Shown here piece after piece: positions 18,353 through 27,295 of a DNA stretch of 64,000 nt. The DNA lies in the NCBI GenBank assembly GCA_020161505.1, contig JAIUNY010000008.1:62001-126000 (forward strand), given 5' to 3'. The position numbers and the translations under genes were made by a program. The first letter of the stretch is position 1, and each line of letters begins with the position of its first letter. The notes beneath the pieces are model-generated. The model saw only the letters and a program-made list of their open reading frames with translations. It was not told the origin of the DNA and did not search any database. The DNA is from Armatimonadota bacterium (GTDB lineage: Bacteria > Armatimonadota > Fimbriimonadia > Fimbriimonadales > Fimbriimonadaceae).

Positions 18353-21300
18353 GGACGAACCTCCAACCGCATTTGCGACGATGTCGCCAGGATGTCGCGC
18401 TGGTACATCGGATAAGCACGGGCCGGAAGCGCCGTTCCAACCCCCGTAGCCTCTGCCCGGACGGCGTACTCCACCACACTCTCCCCCTCCGGCAGACTGT
18501 CCATGAAGAAAGTGGCCTTGTCATCAAAGAACGTGCTGTTCGACCACCAATTCATCCAGTCATAACCCGGCTCCGGCTGATCAGCATCCACGATCCTCAT
18601 ATTCGAAGGCAGAGGATCTTCCACGGCAACATAGCTCATCGCGGCATCAGTCTTGATCGTCAACCGCACCCGGAAAACCTCGCCCGACCGGAACGAAGTC
18701 CGAGAACTCTTTCCGACTTGATACCGCAACGATCCATCCTCCAAACGGACGCTCTCCATTGGGAAGTACTCTCGTTTGAGACTGAACCCTCCCGGCTTCC
18801 GAACCGGCTTGCTTTCCGTCGCGAAAACGTGCTGCTCGCCTTCCAAGTTGGCATAAGCAGTCCCGATCCCCTCGAATCGCAGAGACACGATGTTCTTCCC
18901 GGGCTTCAATTCCTCCCAAGGTACCGAGACCTCAACGCCCAAGCCCAGCGGAGCCATCTCGTGCTTGCCGATCTCTCGCCCGTTCAGACTCACGCGCACC
19001 GAACCCTGAGCCGACTCAGACTGCGCCAACGTTGCCACCGCGAGCTGGGCCCGAATCGCCATGTGCGTCCGCCAAGTATCTCCCCATCCATTCCCCAGCC
19101 TCTGCTGGCTCAGGCTTTGGCGAAGCTTGGGAATCCAAGCGGATTCCGGCTCCATCACGACCAACGTTTCGATCGCCGCCGCCGTATCGAGCGGATCGCC
19201 GTAGCTCACCGATTCCGGGCCGACCAGAGCATCGCTCTTCATCGCCGCAAACATCTTCTGCGCCAGACGGCTCGCCTTCGGATCCCGGCTCAAGCGAAGC
19301 CCCAGCGCGATCTCCGCCCGGCTCTTCGTCGAGAGCCCCGGCTTCTGACTCGCGAGTTCCAGAGCCTTCACCGCATTCGGGCTCGCTTCCCGTCTCAGGA
19401 GGGCCAAAGCGAGACCAACCTTACTGGAATAACCCTCCTGCTCCGGCTTTTCGAGCATTTGACGCGATGCACGCAAGGCCTCATCCGTCAGATCGACAGG
19501 AACCTTCACGCCCGCAGTTTCCGCAACGCGCAGTCCCTCAAGAACCATCGCCGTCATCTCGGGGAGAGGCTCGCCGTATTCAAACCAACCCCAACCAAAC
19601 GAGCCCTTGAGCATCCGAATGCGGGCCAGACTCTGCGCCGTCACTTCATCAATCTTCGCGTCCAAGGCCGGATCACTCATCCCCCGCTCACGCATGTAAG
19701 ACCGAACCAAAACCGCAGGAACGAACCGGCTCATCGTCTGCTCCACGCATCCATAGGGATAATCCACCAGACCCGGCAGAAGCGACGGCAGCCCCGCCTC
19801 CAAGCTCGGAACGAGGTTCAACGTGTAAGCGCCCTGCAGAGCCTTTTCATCTCGATTGATCTCCAAATCAACCGTCTTGCCCGGCTCCAGAGATCGCGAA
19901 TAGGCCGTCGGAACCCGCTCCGCTCGAGGCGCAAGGGGAATTGTCATCTCGAGCGCATCCCGATACGATCCACTCTCGACCGAGAACCTCACCATCCCCG
20001 ACCCAACCGACGCAACCAGCTCTCGACTCACCGTCCGAGTCGAGTTGGCCGGGATAGACACGGTCTCGCTGCCACCCCCTTTCGCCGTCAGCCCCGAACC
20101 GAATTCCCAAGCCACCTTCACCTGCAGATCCTGTTCGGTGGAGTTCGCAATCGATGCGGTCACAACCTGCGTGTCGTTCTGAACCATATACGACGGCAGG
20201 CTGAGCCGGGCCATCAGTTCCTTCTCCGCCACAACCGAAGTTTTCGCCTTTCCGACACGAGTCAAGCGATCCGCTCCCGTCGCGGTGAGTCGCCACTTTG
20301 TGAGGTTATCCGGCAGCTTCAGACGAACCGTCGCCCGACCAGCATCATCCGTTCGGATCGCCGGGTTCCAGAAGGCCGTATCCCGGAAGTCTTTGCGGAT
20401 CTCGCTCTTTACATCCCCCTTTCCTTCCCCATCCAGATAGATGTCCGGGAAACTGTACGACGTGACGACCTCACTGTATCCGCGAGGATAGAAAGTGTCG
20501 AGAGGATCGTCTGTGTCCTCCATCACCTGATAGATGCCTTCGTCCACCACGCCGAGTGAGACATCTGCTGCCACCCCCGTATTGATCTCGACATCAATCA
20601 TCTCACCAGGCTGAGCCTCGCTGGAAGAGGGTGTCAGCGTGATCGGCAGAGTTTGCGGCTCCAGGCCGATCCGCAACGTTCGAGATGATTCGTGAAACTC
20701 ACGGCCGAAAATCCGCGACGCGGTGACCAGCACATTCGGTGCATACCGCGCCTGGAGAGGCAACCGAACCAGGGCCTCGCCCGTACTCAGATCCACGAGT
20801 TGGTGCTGGAAGAGCTTCTCGCCTTCAATCGTGAGAAGGGCCATTCCACCAGGAGCCGCACTCCGCACCAGCAGCTCCGCTGTGCCGGATTGGTCATACC
20901 GGCGTCGATCCGGAATGATCTGCAGATCAGCGCGCCGCGCCTGCTCCTCATCCGCTCCACCGCCGACCCAAATGTAGGCTTGGGACGCCACCTCATTGCC
21001 TCGCGGATCTTTGAACCCCACTCGCGCGATGTAGCTGCCCGATTTCTTCGGAGCCAACTCAATCGACGCCTTCCCCTCCGAATCCAAGCGAACCGTCTGC
21101 TTCGACTCCGGCACCTCCACGCTCGAAACATCGGCATAGATTTCGCGAATCAACTCCACTTGAACCTCGCCATTGGCTCTGGTTCCGTTCGAGTCAATCG
21201 CCAAAGTCGCGGACTGACCCGGGCCTTTCAAGTTGTACCGATCAAATTCAGCGAAGATCTCGCCCTCGCCCCGACGAAGCATCACGTTCCCCTTGCCCGA

Positions 21301-22977
21301 AAAATACCGACCACTCGGATCGCTCACCGAAGCTTCCAGGGTCAGGCGCGAATCGCTGTATTCCTGCCCAATCGAAACTCCCGGGCCGGTCGTCGCAAAA
21401 CTGATCACCGCCTCTCCTTTCTCGTTCGTCCGCGACTGGAAGGATTTCACATAGTCGCCAGGCCAACTCCCGTCATCACCCCAGTATTCGTCCGCATCAT
21501 CATCAAAAGGCGATCCCGAATAAGCCCAGGATTCCGAGAGATTCGCCTCGATATCCGCTCCCACCACGGGCTCTCCTGTGAAAGTAGTCGCCGAGACGCG
21601 GAACATCACGCGGTCGCCTTTGGCATAGCTTTCGCGCACCGGCTCGACCTTCACCTCAAAGTAGGGTTTTCGATATTCGGAGACCGCAAAGCTCTCAACT
21701 TCCTCTGCTCCCGCGTACTGAATCTCAATGCTCGCGTAGCCTGGCCCGGCATCCTTAACCGTCCGAATTTCGCCGCTGAGAACGCCCCACTCGTCCACCG
21801 CTTTCGATTCCGTCGCGACCACATCTCCGAGGGTGTTCCGAACCAGAACCGTCGCGGTTCCCGCAACCGGAATGCGGTAGCGCCCCTCCTCTCGGAGTCG
21901 AATCGTCGCCTTGTACTGAATCGTGTCCCCAGGTCGGTAGACCGGGCGGTCGGAGACCACATCAATCACCGGGGTGTCGCGTCGGCTGCCGCTGTTCCAG
22001 AAAGAAGCCACCGCGCGCGAGTCACCCTGTTGGGCAACCACCATCACAGATCCCCCTTCTGGAGTGGAGATGCCGCTCAGAGAAACAATGCCCTCATCGT
22101 TGGTCTGCCCGACGGACTGTCTCCCCGATGGCGTGACGATACTCACTGCCGCATTCGCAATCGGGAGTCCCGACTCCAAGTGAGAGAGAAACGCAACGCC
22201 CTCTCCCCGCGCCACTTTCGTGATCATCCCGATCTCGGTGACCATGAAGTAGGCGAATGACCGAAACTCTTTGTTCGATACCTCGACCAGATAGATTCCG
22301 GGAGGATAGTCGCCGAGCTTGTGTTCCTCAACAAAAACACCTTCGATATCCTTCTGCGTGAGGGCTCTTTCTTCCTTGGCCACCTCCACGAGACCAGAGG
22401 TTTCGGCGGGGTTCGCTCGGTTCCGAGCTGACACCAGAGACGACAAAGCCGTATCAATGCCTCGGGAGTTCTGGACGAGGTCATCGCTCACCTTGGAAAC
22501 ACGAAAGTTGAGGGAATCTGCATCCGACAGCCCTTCGACCTGAACTTGCACTTCTTGCTCCGGCAGGAACACCCGATCAGAAATCCGCATCGAGAGATAA
22601 GGCGTAGACCGAATGGCCGTCTCGGTGACGGTTGTCTCCTTTCCTTCCCGAATCATCACCACCTTCCCCTCCAGCCGGTGGACCTTGCCGTAAGCCGAAA
22701 CGCGATAGGTTCCGGCGGGCAGAGGCTTCAGTTCAAACGCACCGATTTCGTCGGTGCGGGTTGTCCACTCTGCCTTCCCTTCGTAAAGGTCGTTGTCGTA
22801 TCGCAAGAACACAACATCCGCATTCGGAAGTCCTCTCTGATTGCTCGGCATCAGGATCTTCCCCTTCACCGATCCAATCGGAACCTCCGCCGTGATGCCG
22901 GCGGTCATCAGGCCGAGCGCGACCAGAGTCGCGAGTAAGAGGCTGAGAATTCCTCCTGATTTCCACAGATTACGCAT
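18349..22977 (-). CDS. Bacterial alpha-2-macroglobulin
   Basis: 1542 residues from the ATG at 22977, preceded by GAGGTGG. The N-terminus is a signal/anchor helix (GGILSLLLATLVALGLMTAG), followed by a carboxypeptidase-regulatory-like beta domain ('GSVKGKILMPSNQRGLPNADVVFL'). Macroglobulin domains follow, including MG2 'VYRPGDTIQYKATIRL', then the A2M core 'FWNPAIRTDDAGRATVRLKLPDNLTKWRLTATG'. The thioester motif GCVEQ lies near residue 1070 in a terpenoid-cyclase-like helical domain. A C-terminal domain resembles receptor-binding/DUF11 folds. Such proteins trap attacking proteases in the envelope through the Cys-Gln thioester. Unlike proteobacterial A2M, it is not beside a PBP1C gene; it is coupled with VanW and a polytopic membrane protein. 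Confidence 0.93.
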   Translation of the reverse strand: MRNLWKSGGILSLLLATLVALGLMTAGITAEVPIGSVKGKILMPSNQRGLPNADVVFLRYDNDLYEGKAEWTTRTDEIGAFELKPLPAGTYRVSAYGKVHRLEGKVVMIREGKETTVTETAIRSTPYLSMRISDRVFLPEQEVQVQVEGLSDADSLNFRVSKVSDDLVQNSRGIDTALSSLVSARNRANPAETSGLVEVAKEERALTQKDIEGVFVEEHKLGDYPPGIYLVEVSNKEFRSFAYFMVTEIGMITKVARGEGVAFLSHLESGLPIANAAVSIVTPSGRQSVGQTNDEGIVSLSGISTPEGGSVMVVAQQGDSRAVASFWNSGSRRDTPVIDVVSDRPVYRPGDTIQYKATIRLREEGRYRIPVAGTATVLVRNTLGDVVATESKAVDEWGVLSGEIRTVKDAGPGYASIEIQYAGAEEVESFAVSEYRKPYFEVKVEPVRESYAKGDRVMFRVSATTFTGEPVVGADIEANLSESWAYSGSPFDDDADEYWGDDGSWPGDYVKSFQSRTNEKGEAVISFATTGPGVSIGQEYSDSRLTLEASVSDPSGRYFSGKGNVMLRRGEGEIFAEFDRYNLKGPGQSATLAIDSNGTRANGEVQVELIREIYADVSSVEVPESKQTVRLDSEGKASIELAPKKSGSYIARVGFKDPRGNEVASQAYIWVGGGADEEQARRADLQIIPDRRRYDQSGTAELLVRSAAPGGMALLTIEGEKLFQHQLVDLSTGEALVRLPLQARYAPNVLVTASRIFGREFHESSRTLRIGLEPQTLPITLTPSSSEAQPGEMIDVEINTGVAADVSLGVVDEGIYQVMEDTDDPLDTFYPRGYSEVVTSYSFPDIYLDGEGKGDVKSEIRKDFRDTAFWNPAIRTDDAGRATVRLKLPDNLTKWRLTATGADRLTRVGKAKTSVVAEKELMARLSLPSYMVQNDTQVVTASIANSTEQDLQVKVAWEFGSGLTAKGGGSETVSIPANSTRTVSRELVASVGSGMVRFSVESGSYRDALEMTIPLAPRAERVPTAYSRSLEPGKTVDLEINRDEKALQGAYTLNLVPSLEAGLPSLLPGLVDYPYGCVEQTMSRFVPAVLVRSYMRERGMSDPALDAKIDEVTAQSLARIRMLKGSFGWGWFEYGEPLPEMTAMVLEGLRVAETAGVKVPVDLTDEALRASRQMLEKPEQEGYSSKVGLALALLRREASPNAVKALELASQKPGLSTKSRAEIALGLRLSRDPKASRLAQKMFAAMKSDALVGPESVSYGDPLDTAAAIETLVVMEPESAWIPKLRQSLSQQRLGNGWGDTWRTHMAIRAQLAVATLAQSESAQGSVRVSLNGREIGKHEMAPLGLGVEVSVPWEELKPGKNIVSLRFEGIGTAYANLEGEQHVFATESKPVRKPGGFSLKREYFPMESVRLEDGSLRYQVGKSSRTSFRSGEVFRVRLTIKTDAAMSYVAVEDPLPSNMRIVDADQPEPGYDWMNWWSNSTFFDDKATFFMDSLPEGESVVEYAVRAEATGVGTALPARAYPMYQRDILATSSQMRLEVRP

Positions 22978-24361
22978 GATTGGCCACCTCGTCCTTGGTC
23001 GAGGACCGCTTCTCCCTGGTCGCGAACAGGGCAAGGAAAACAAGCACCGCCATCACTCCCGCGACAAGCAGGAAGGCCGAGGTCTTCTCCTGACGAGATG
23101 CCTCGAAGAACTCAGAGGCCCGCCCGTAAAGCGCACCGACGACGCCAATCAGGCCGAGCGACACAATCGTGGCGGCAATCGAACCGGGTCGGGCAAGCGA
23201 AGAAATCCAGGCTCCGAGTCCGAGGCCCACCATCAGGCCAACTCCACCCTTGACCCCCAGGAACATCAGTCCAAACAGCACAACCGCCCCTAGTGCCAGC
23301 GCGAGGACGCCTCCGAGAAGCTGCCCAAGCCGACCACGACTCTGCAACACGTGCCAGCACTCCAAACCCACCAGAATCGCGCCCACGCCTAGCATCACGC
23401 CGATCAGCGCATAGTGCTGACCAATGTCAAACGCCCGCGTGACATCGGGAAAAGCAATTCTCAGAGTACGGAAGCCGAGCAAGCCAACAAGCGGCCCCAG
23501 AACAAGCAGCAGGTCAAACCGTCCCAGAATCACCCAGGCCAGCCCGGCTGACGCCAGCACCACGGAAAGCCCGAAGCTTTGGGCAATCGAGAAAGCGTAT
23601 GTCGCCAACCCCAGCGTGATCATTCCGCCCAGGATCGGGCCAAGGGCGCGACGATCCCCGGTTGGCCAAGCCCACGCGAGAATCCCCGCCAACGCCACCC
23701 CCGCAGTCGAGAGAATCAGAACCTGCCCCTCATCGGTGCTCGACCCACTCACCAGGAACGCCCCGACAGGAATCGCCAAGCATCCGAGGGCTTGAGCGAG
23801 AATCGGGTGATTCTTGGTGCCGACTTTCGCCCAAATGGCCGCAATCAACATGCCCAAAACGGCGGTTCCCCCAACGATCGTGCCCACCTGTCCTTTAAGC
23901 GATCCAAATTGCTCGGTTGTCCAGGCGTTCGCCAGAGCGACCGAGGCTGCCGCGAGACAGAATCCCGAAACTTGCTTGAGTAGATTCGGGCGATCCTCGG
24001 CGGATCCGCCGAGCAGAATCCCTGCTGCAGCGCTCGCGGAGAGAAACATGACGTGGAAAGCATGAAGCTTGGGTTCAGGCTGCATCGTGACAAGGGCACT
24101 CCCAGAAGCCACCCCCACAGCGGCGGAACCGAAAAAGGAACGAGGGCTCACAAAAGCAATCCCCGCAAGCAGGAGACCGCCGAACACGGCAAGATCGGCT
24201 CCTGGAGCAAGGCCACTCTGAGTCACCAAGATTCCTGCTCCGACAAGAAGGCCAAGCACGCCCCCAACCAGTCGCTCCCACGACTTGGTTTCGCCTGAAT
24301 CACGCTCCAACCAGACCAAAACGAGAGCGGCGACAAGATATGCGTATGGCAAGAAGCCCAT
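22970..24361 (-). CDS. Polytopic membrane protein upstream of A2M
   Basis: 463 residues from the ATG at 24361 (GGTGG ahead); the frame is open 17 codons further. Nearly the whole protein is hydrophobic: I count about 12-14 membrane helices separated by short loops, some with Gly-rich stretches ('LGVKGGVGLMVGLGLGAWISSL'). A charged cytoplasmic tail (TREKRSSTKDEVANHA) ends it. No transporter signature was recognised. The stop codon overlaps the A2M start by 8 nt, which points to coupled translation and a joint role at the membrane. It could be a sensor, a channel or an assembly factor for the A2M; I do not recognise the family. Confidence 0.75.
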   Translation of the reverse strand: MGFLPYAYLVAALVLVWLERDSGETKSWERLVGGVLGLLVGAGILVTQSGLAPGADLAVFGGLLLAGIAFVSPRSFFGSAAVGVASGSALVTMQPEPKLHAFHVMFLSASAAAGILLGGSAEDRPNLLKQVSGFCLAAASVALANAWTTEQFGSLKGQVGTIVGGTAVLGMLIAAIWAKVGTKNHPILAQALGCLAIPVGAFLVSGSSTDEGQVLILSTAGVALAGILAWAWPTGDRRALGPILGGMITLGLATYAFSIAQSFGLSVVLASAGLAWVILGRFDLLLVLGPLVGLLGFRTLRIAFPDVTRAFDIGQHYALIGVMLGVGAILVGLECWHVLQSRGRLGQLLGGVLALALGAVVLFGLMFLGVKGGVGLMVGLGLGAWISSLARPGSIAATIVSLGLIGVVGALYGRASEFFEASRQEKTSAFLLVAGVMAVLVFLALFATREKRSSTKDEVANHA

Positions 24362-24479
24362 TTGAATCCACCAGCACCCCTCCCCAGAGTGCGCGTTACA
24401 GAATTGACGCACGAAACGGCGGCATCGTATTGCCTGAAAGGACAGAAATTTTGAACTCTCCAGGAAGTGCGAAAAATCC

Positions 24480-24509
24480 TTGCGTGGGAACGGTATGACT
24501 GGCTAGACT
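24480..24509 (+). promoter_or_regulatory. Sigma70-type promoter, leaderless GH109 mRNA
   Basis: TTGCGT (24480-24485), an 18-nt spacer, then TAGACT (24504-24509), which ends 6 nt before the ATG at 24516. No Shine-Dalgarno sequence can fit, so the mRNA is probably leaderless. Confidence 0.65.
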
Positions 24510-24515
24510 GCAACC

Positions 24516-25901
24516 ATGAAGCGTCGTGACTTCCTTGCCATGACTGGTGCCGCGAGCCTCTCGTCGATTGCCTCCAAACTTGCTGCCGCTCCGGTCGCCG
24601 ATTCCAAGCCCAGCCCGAAGGCCCCGCGTCGGAAAGGAAAATCGGTCGCCGGTCTCACCGTCCCGCCGATGGACAAGATCCGGGTCGGATTCATCGGGGT
24701 CGGAGCTCGCGGATCCGGTCACGTCGAACAGATGCTGGTGCTCGAAGGTGTTGAAGTCAAAGCCATCTGCGACCTCTACGAAGACTGGGCGAAAAACTCC
24801 GCGAAGAAAGTCGTGGAAGCCGGTCAACCAGAACCAACTCTCTACATCGGCGATCCTCTTGCATTCAAGAAAATGCACGACCGCGACGACATCGACATCG
24901 TCGTGATCTCCACCCCCTGGGAGTGGCATGTCCCGATGGCCGTCGATGCCATGAAGAAAGGCAAGCACGTCTTCCTTGAGGTTCCTGCCGCCCTCACCGT
25001 CGATGAGTGCTGGGAACTTGTCGATACCGCCGAAGCCACGCAGCGTCACTGCATGATGATGGAAAACGTCAACTACGGGCGCGAAGAGTTGATGGTCTTG
25101 AACCTCTGTCGCCAAGGCATCCTCGGCGAACTTCTCCACGGCGAAGCGGCCTACATCCACGATCTGCGCGAGCAAATGCATGAGGTCGAGCGAGGAACAG
25201 GCAGCTGGCGCACCTACCACTACATGAAGACGAATGGGAACCTCTATCCCACCCACGGCCTCGGCCCCGTCGCTCAGTACATGAACATCAACCGGGGTGA
25301 CCGTCTGGACACCCTGTCTTCAATGAGCACCAATTCGCGAGTGCGAGCGATGTACGCCAAGGAGAAATTCCCGCCCGATCACAAGTGGAACAAGGGGCGA
25401 TTTGTTTGTGGCGACCTGAACACCACCATCGCGCGCACCGTTCTCGGCAAGACTCTGATGATCCAGTGGGATGAACAACTTCCCCGACCGTACACCCGAC
25501 ACAACCTCGTTCAAGGCACCAGGGGCGTTTGGGGAGGATTCCCGGGGCGCACCGTGATCGAAGGCCGCACCGAGTCGACCCACAGTTGGACGCAAGGCGA
25601 CAAGCTCAAAGCGATCTACGATGAGTTCGATCACCCGCTCTTCCGCAAGCAAGGAGAGCTGGCGGTGAAGATGGGCGGACACGGCGGAATGGACTTCCTC
25701 ATGCTCTGGCGGATCGTCTACTGCCTGCGCAACGGCGAACCACTCGACCAAGATGTTTACGACGCCGCGACCTGGAGCGTGATCACTCCGCTTAGTGCCT
25801 GGTCGGTCGCTCATCGTGGCGAAATGATTGAAGTTCCGGACTTCACCCGGGGCGAGTGGAAGACCATGAAACCGCTCGGAATCGTCGACCCCAAGGTGTA
25901 A
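24516..25901 (+). CDS. Tat-exported GH109-like alpha-N-acetylgalactosaminidase (Gfo/Idh/MocA fold)
   Basis: 461 residues. The N-terminus MKRRDFLAMTGAASLSS is a Tat signal. A Rossmann domain starts at 'IRVGFIGVGARGSGHVEQML' near residue 53, followed by 'VKAICDLYEDWA' and 'VVISTPWEWHVPMAVDAMKKGKHV'. The segments 'MMMENVNYGREELMVLNLCRQG', 'NGNLYPTHGLGPVAQYMNINRGDR' and 'MGGHGGMDFLMLWR' match GH109. That family hydrolyses alpha-GalNAc by a redox mechanism with tightly bound NAD+. Some homologues are plain oxidoreductases, so the substrate is not proven. It is a monocistronic unit: a promoter lies immediately upstream and a strong hairpin follows. Together with the GH20-like gene it suggests use of HexNAc-containing glycans. 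Confidence 0.85.
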   Translation: MKRRDFLAMTGAASLSSIASKLAAAPVADSKPSPKAPRRKGKSVAGLTVPPMDKIRVGFIGVGARGSGHVEQMLVLEGVEVKAICDLYEDWAKNSAKKVVEAGQPEPTLYIGDPLAFKKMHDRDDIDIVVISTPWEWHVPMAVDAMKKGKHVFLEVPAALTVDECWELVDTAEATQRHCMMMENVNYGREELMVLNLCRQGILGELLHGEAAYIHDLREQMHEVERGTGSWRTYHYMKTNGNLYPTHGLGPVAQYMNINRGDRLDTLSSMSTNSRVRAMYAKEKFPPDHKWNKGRFVCGDLNTTIARTVLGKTLMIQWDEQLPRPYTRHNLVQGTRGVWGGFPGRTVIEGRTESTHSWTQGDKLKAIYDEFDHPLFRKQGELAVKMGGHGGMDFLMLWRIVYCLRNGEPLDQDVYDAATWSVITPLSAWSVAHRGEMIEVPDFTRGEWKTMKPLGIVDPKV

Positions 25902-25934
25902 AGTGCCCCTGATCTAGGGCGAATCTGGAGCGAT

Positions 25935-25966
25935 TTGGGGCCGTTTTTGAAGAAAAACGGCCCCAA
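25935..25966. terminator. Strong bidirectional intrinsic terminator
   Basis: A perfect 14-bp stem (25935-25948 with 25953-25966) and a GAAG loop. Each arm carries five T or A residues, giving a U-rich descending arm in either direction. It lies between the convergent GH109 and DUF1501 genes. Confidence 0.85.
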
Positions 25967-25978
25967 CTTCGGTGCTTC

Positions 25979-27295
25979 TTAGGTGCTTTTGGGGCCGAAA
26001 ACGCCCAATTCGCGGTACCTGAGGCTCGGAAATACATCGGAAAGCGAAGGAGTTTCCAGCCTTTTGATGAGCAACTCTCCGAGGATATTCCGATAGTCTG
26101 TGGTGATCTGCAGATCGCCCGGCCCGGTCAGTTTGTCAGGGATAAGCCCTGGCCAGTCGGCGTAGACCTTCCCGCCTTTCACCCCACCTCCGAGCAGCAA
26201 CATCACCGACCCGGATCCGTGATCGGTACCGAGACCACTATTCTCGTAGACCCGTCGCCCAAACTCCGTCTGGACGCATACGGTGACTCGAGACATCTCG
26301 CCACCCATGTCTTTCTCGAACGCCGCCATGCTCTCGGCGAGATCGCGAACCAGACCGAAGAGCCAGCCATCGACGGTGCCTTGAGTCACGTGAGTGTCCC
26401 AACCGGTGCCATCAAGGCAGGCGATTTCCAGGCCGATATCCTGCTTGATCAAGAAGGCCGTTTCCTTGAACGCCCGCCCCATGGGGGTGTCGGGATAGCT
26501 CGCGCCTGCTTCGGGAGCGTACTTTGCGGGATCAACTTTGCGGAGCCGATCCACGACTTCCATCGTCTCTCTCCCCGCTCGAGAAACGGGGTCATCGCCC
26601 CGGCTGTAGAGCTTGCGAAGCGTGTCACGCTGAGCTTCCTCCATTTCCAGCTTGTACTGGGTGATGCTCTCGATGGCGAGGGCTTGGGTCGCTCCAGCAA
26701 GGCTGTCCGGCATGATGCTGCTGAGGGCCACAGCGCGGAGCGGGCTTTCCGAGTCTCCGGTTGCGTTAAGGTGCCGGGCCAGCCAGCCTCCGCTTCCTTC
26801 GTCGCCTCCCGTATTCAACCCGCGCTCCATCGTAGCCATGGCCTCGAAGTGAGAGTGAGTTGTGTCCCGCGATCCCACGGCATGGATGATTCCCATCCGA
26901 CCATCTCTGAACGCCCCGAGCAGAGGCAGAAGAGCCGGGCTGAGGCCAAAGAAGCCGTCGAGGTCACTGAGACGGCTTGTCTCGCTTCCGCCGGATTTGG
27001 GGCTCTTCAGAGCGAGGCTTGGGCGGAGTTTGTAGTATTCGTCCTCACCGTAAGGCGCGACAAGATTTAACCCGTCAGCCCCTCCGCGCAGGAAGACGCT
27101 GACGAGTACGTTCCGGTTCGTTTTGTCTTTCCGCACCACGGTTTTTGCGAGTGCCGATTTCGGTGACGCCCACCAGATCGAGCCGAGAGCCAAAGCACTC
27201 GCGGCGACCAAGGCTTGACGCCGCGTGGTGAGATCAGGCGAGGTGCGATCGAGACCGCCTTCGCCGTCACAGTACGTCCAGTTCTTCATCGCCAT
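25979..27295 (-). CDS. DUF1501 family Tat-exported protein
   Basis: 438 residues from the ATG at 27295 (GGAG 5 nt ahead); a second ATG at 27289 overlaps the preceding stop as ATGA. Near residue 25 a twin-arginine signal (TTRRQALVAASALALGS) is seen. The alkaline-phosphatase-like DUF1501 body shows 'LVSVFLRGGADGLNLVAPYGEDEYY', 'GIIHAVGSRDTTHSHFEAMATMERG', 'DGTGWDTHVTQG' and 'VTVCVQTEFGRRVYENSGLGTDHGSGSVMLLLGGGV'. The catalytic function is unknown; sulfatase-like activity has been proposed. It is almost always encoded after a DUF1800 gene, as here, and the two probably act together outside the cytoplasm. Confidence 0.9.
   Translation of the reverse strand: MAMKNWTYCDGEGGLDRTSPDLTTRRQALVAASALALGSIWWASPKSALAKTVVRKDKTNRNVLVSVFLRGGADGLNLVAPYGEDEYYKLRPSLALKSPKSGGSETSRLSDLDGFFGLSPALLPLLGAFRDGRMGIIHAVGSRDTTHSHFEAMATMERGLNTGGDEGSGGWLARHLNATGDSESPLRAVALSSIMPDSLAGATQALAIESITQYKLEMEEAQRDTLRKLYSRGDDPVSRAGRETMEVVDRLRKVDPAKYAPEAGASYPDTPMGRAFKETAFLIKQDIGLEIACLDGTGWDTHVTQGTVDGWLFGLVRDLAESMAAFEKDMGGEMSRVTVCVQTEFGRRVYENSGLGTDHGSGSVMLLLGGGVKGGKVYADWPGLIPDKLTGPGDLQITTDYRNILGELLIKRLETPSLSDVFPSLRYRELGVFGPKST

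Noticed and set aside
18373-22260. Long plus-strand ORFs (728 and 522 codons) opposite the alpha-2-macroglobulin gene
   Set aside because: They are antisense shadows produced by strong third-position G/C bias; their products are Arg/His/Pro-rich with no fold, and the minus-strand A2M has all family motifs.
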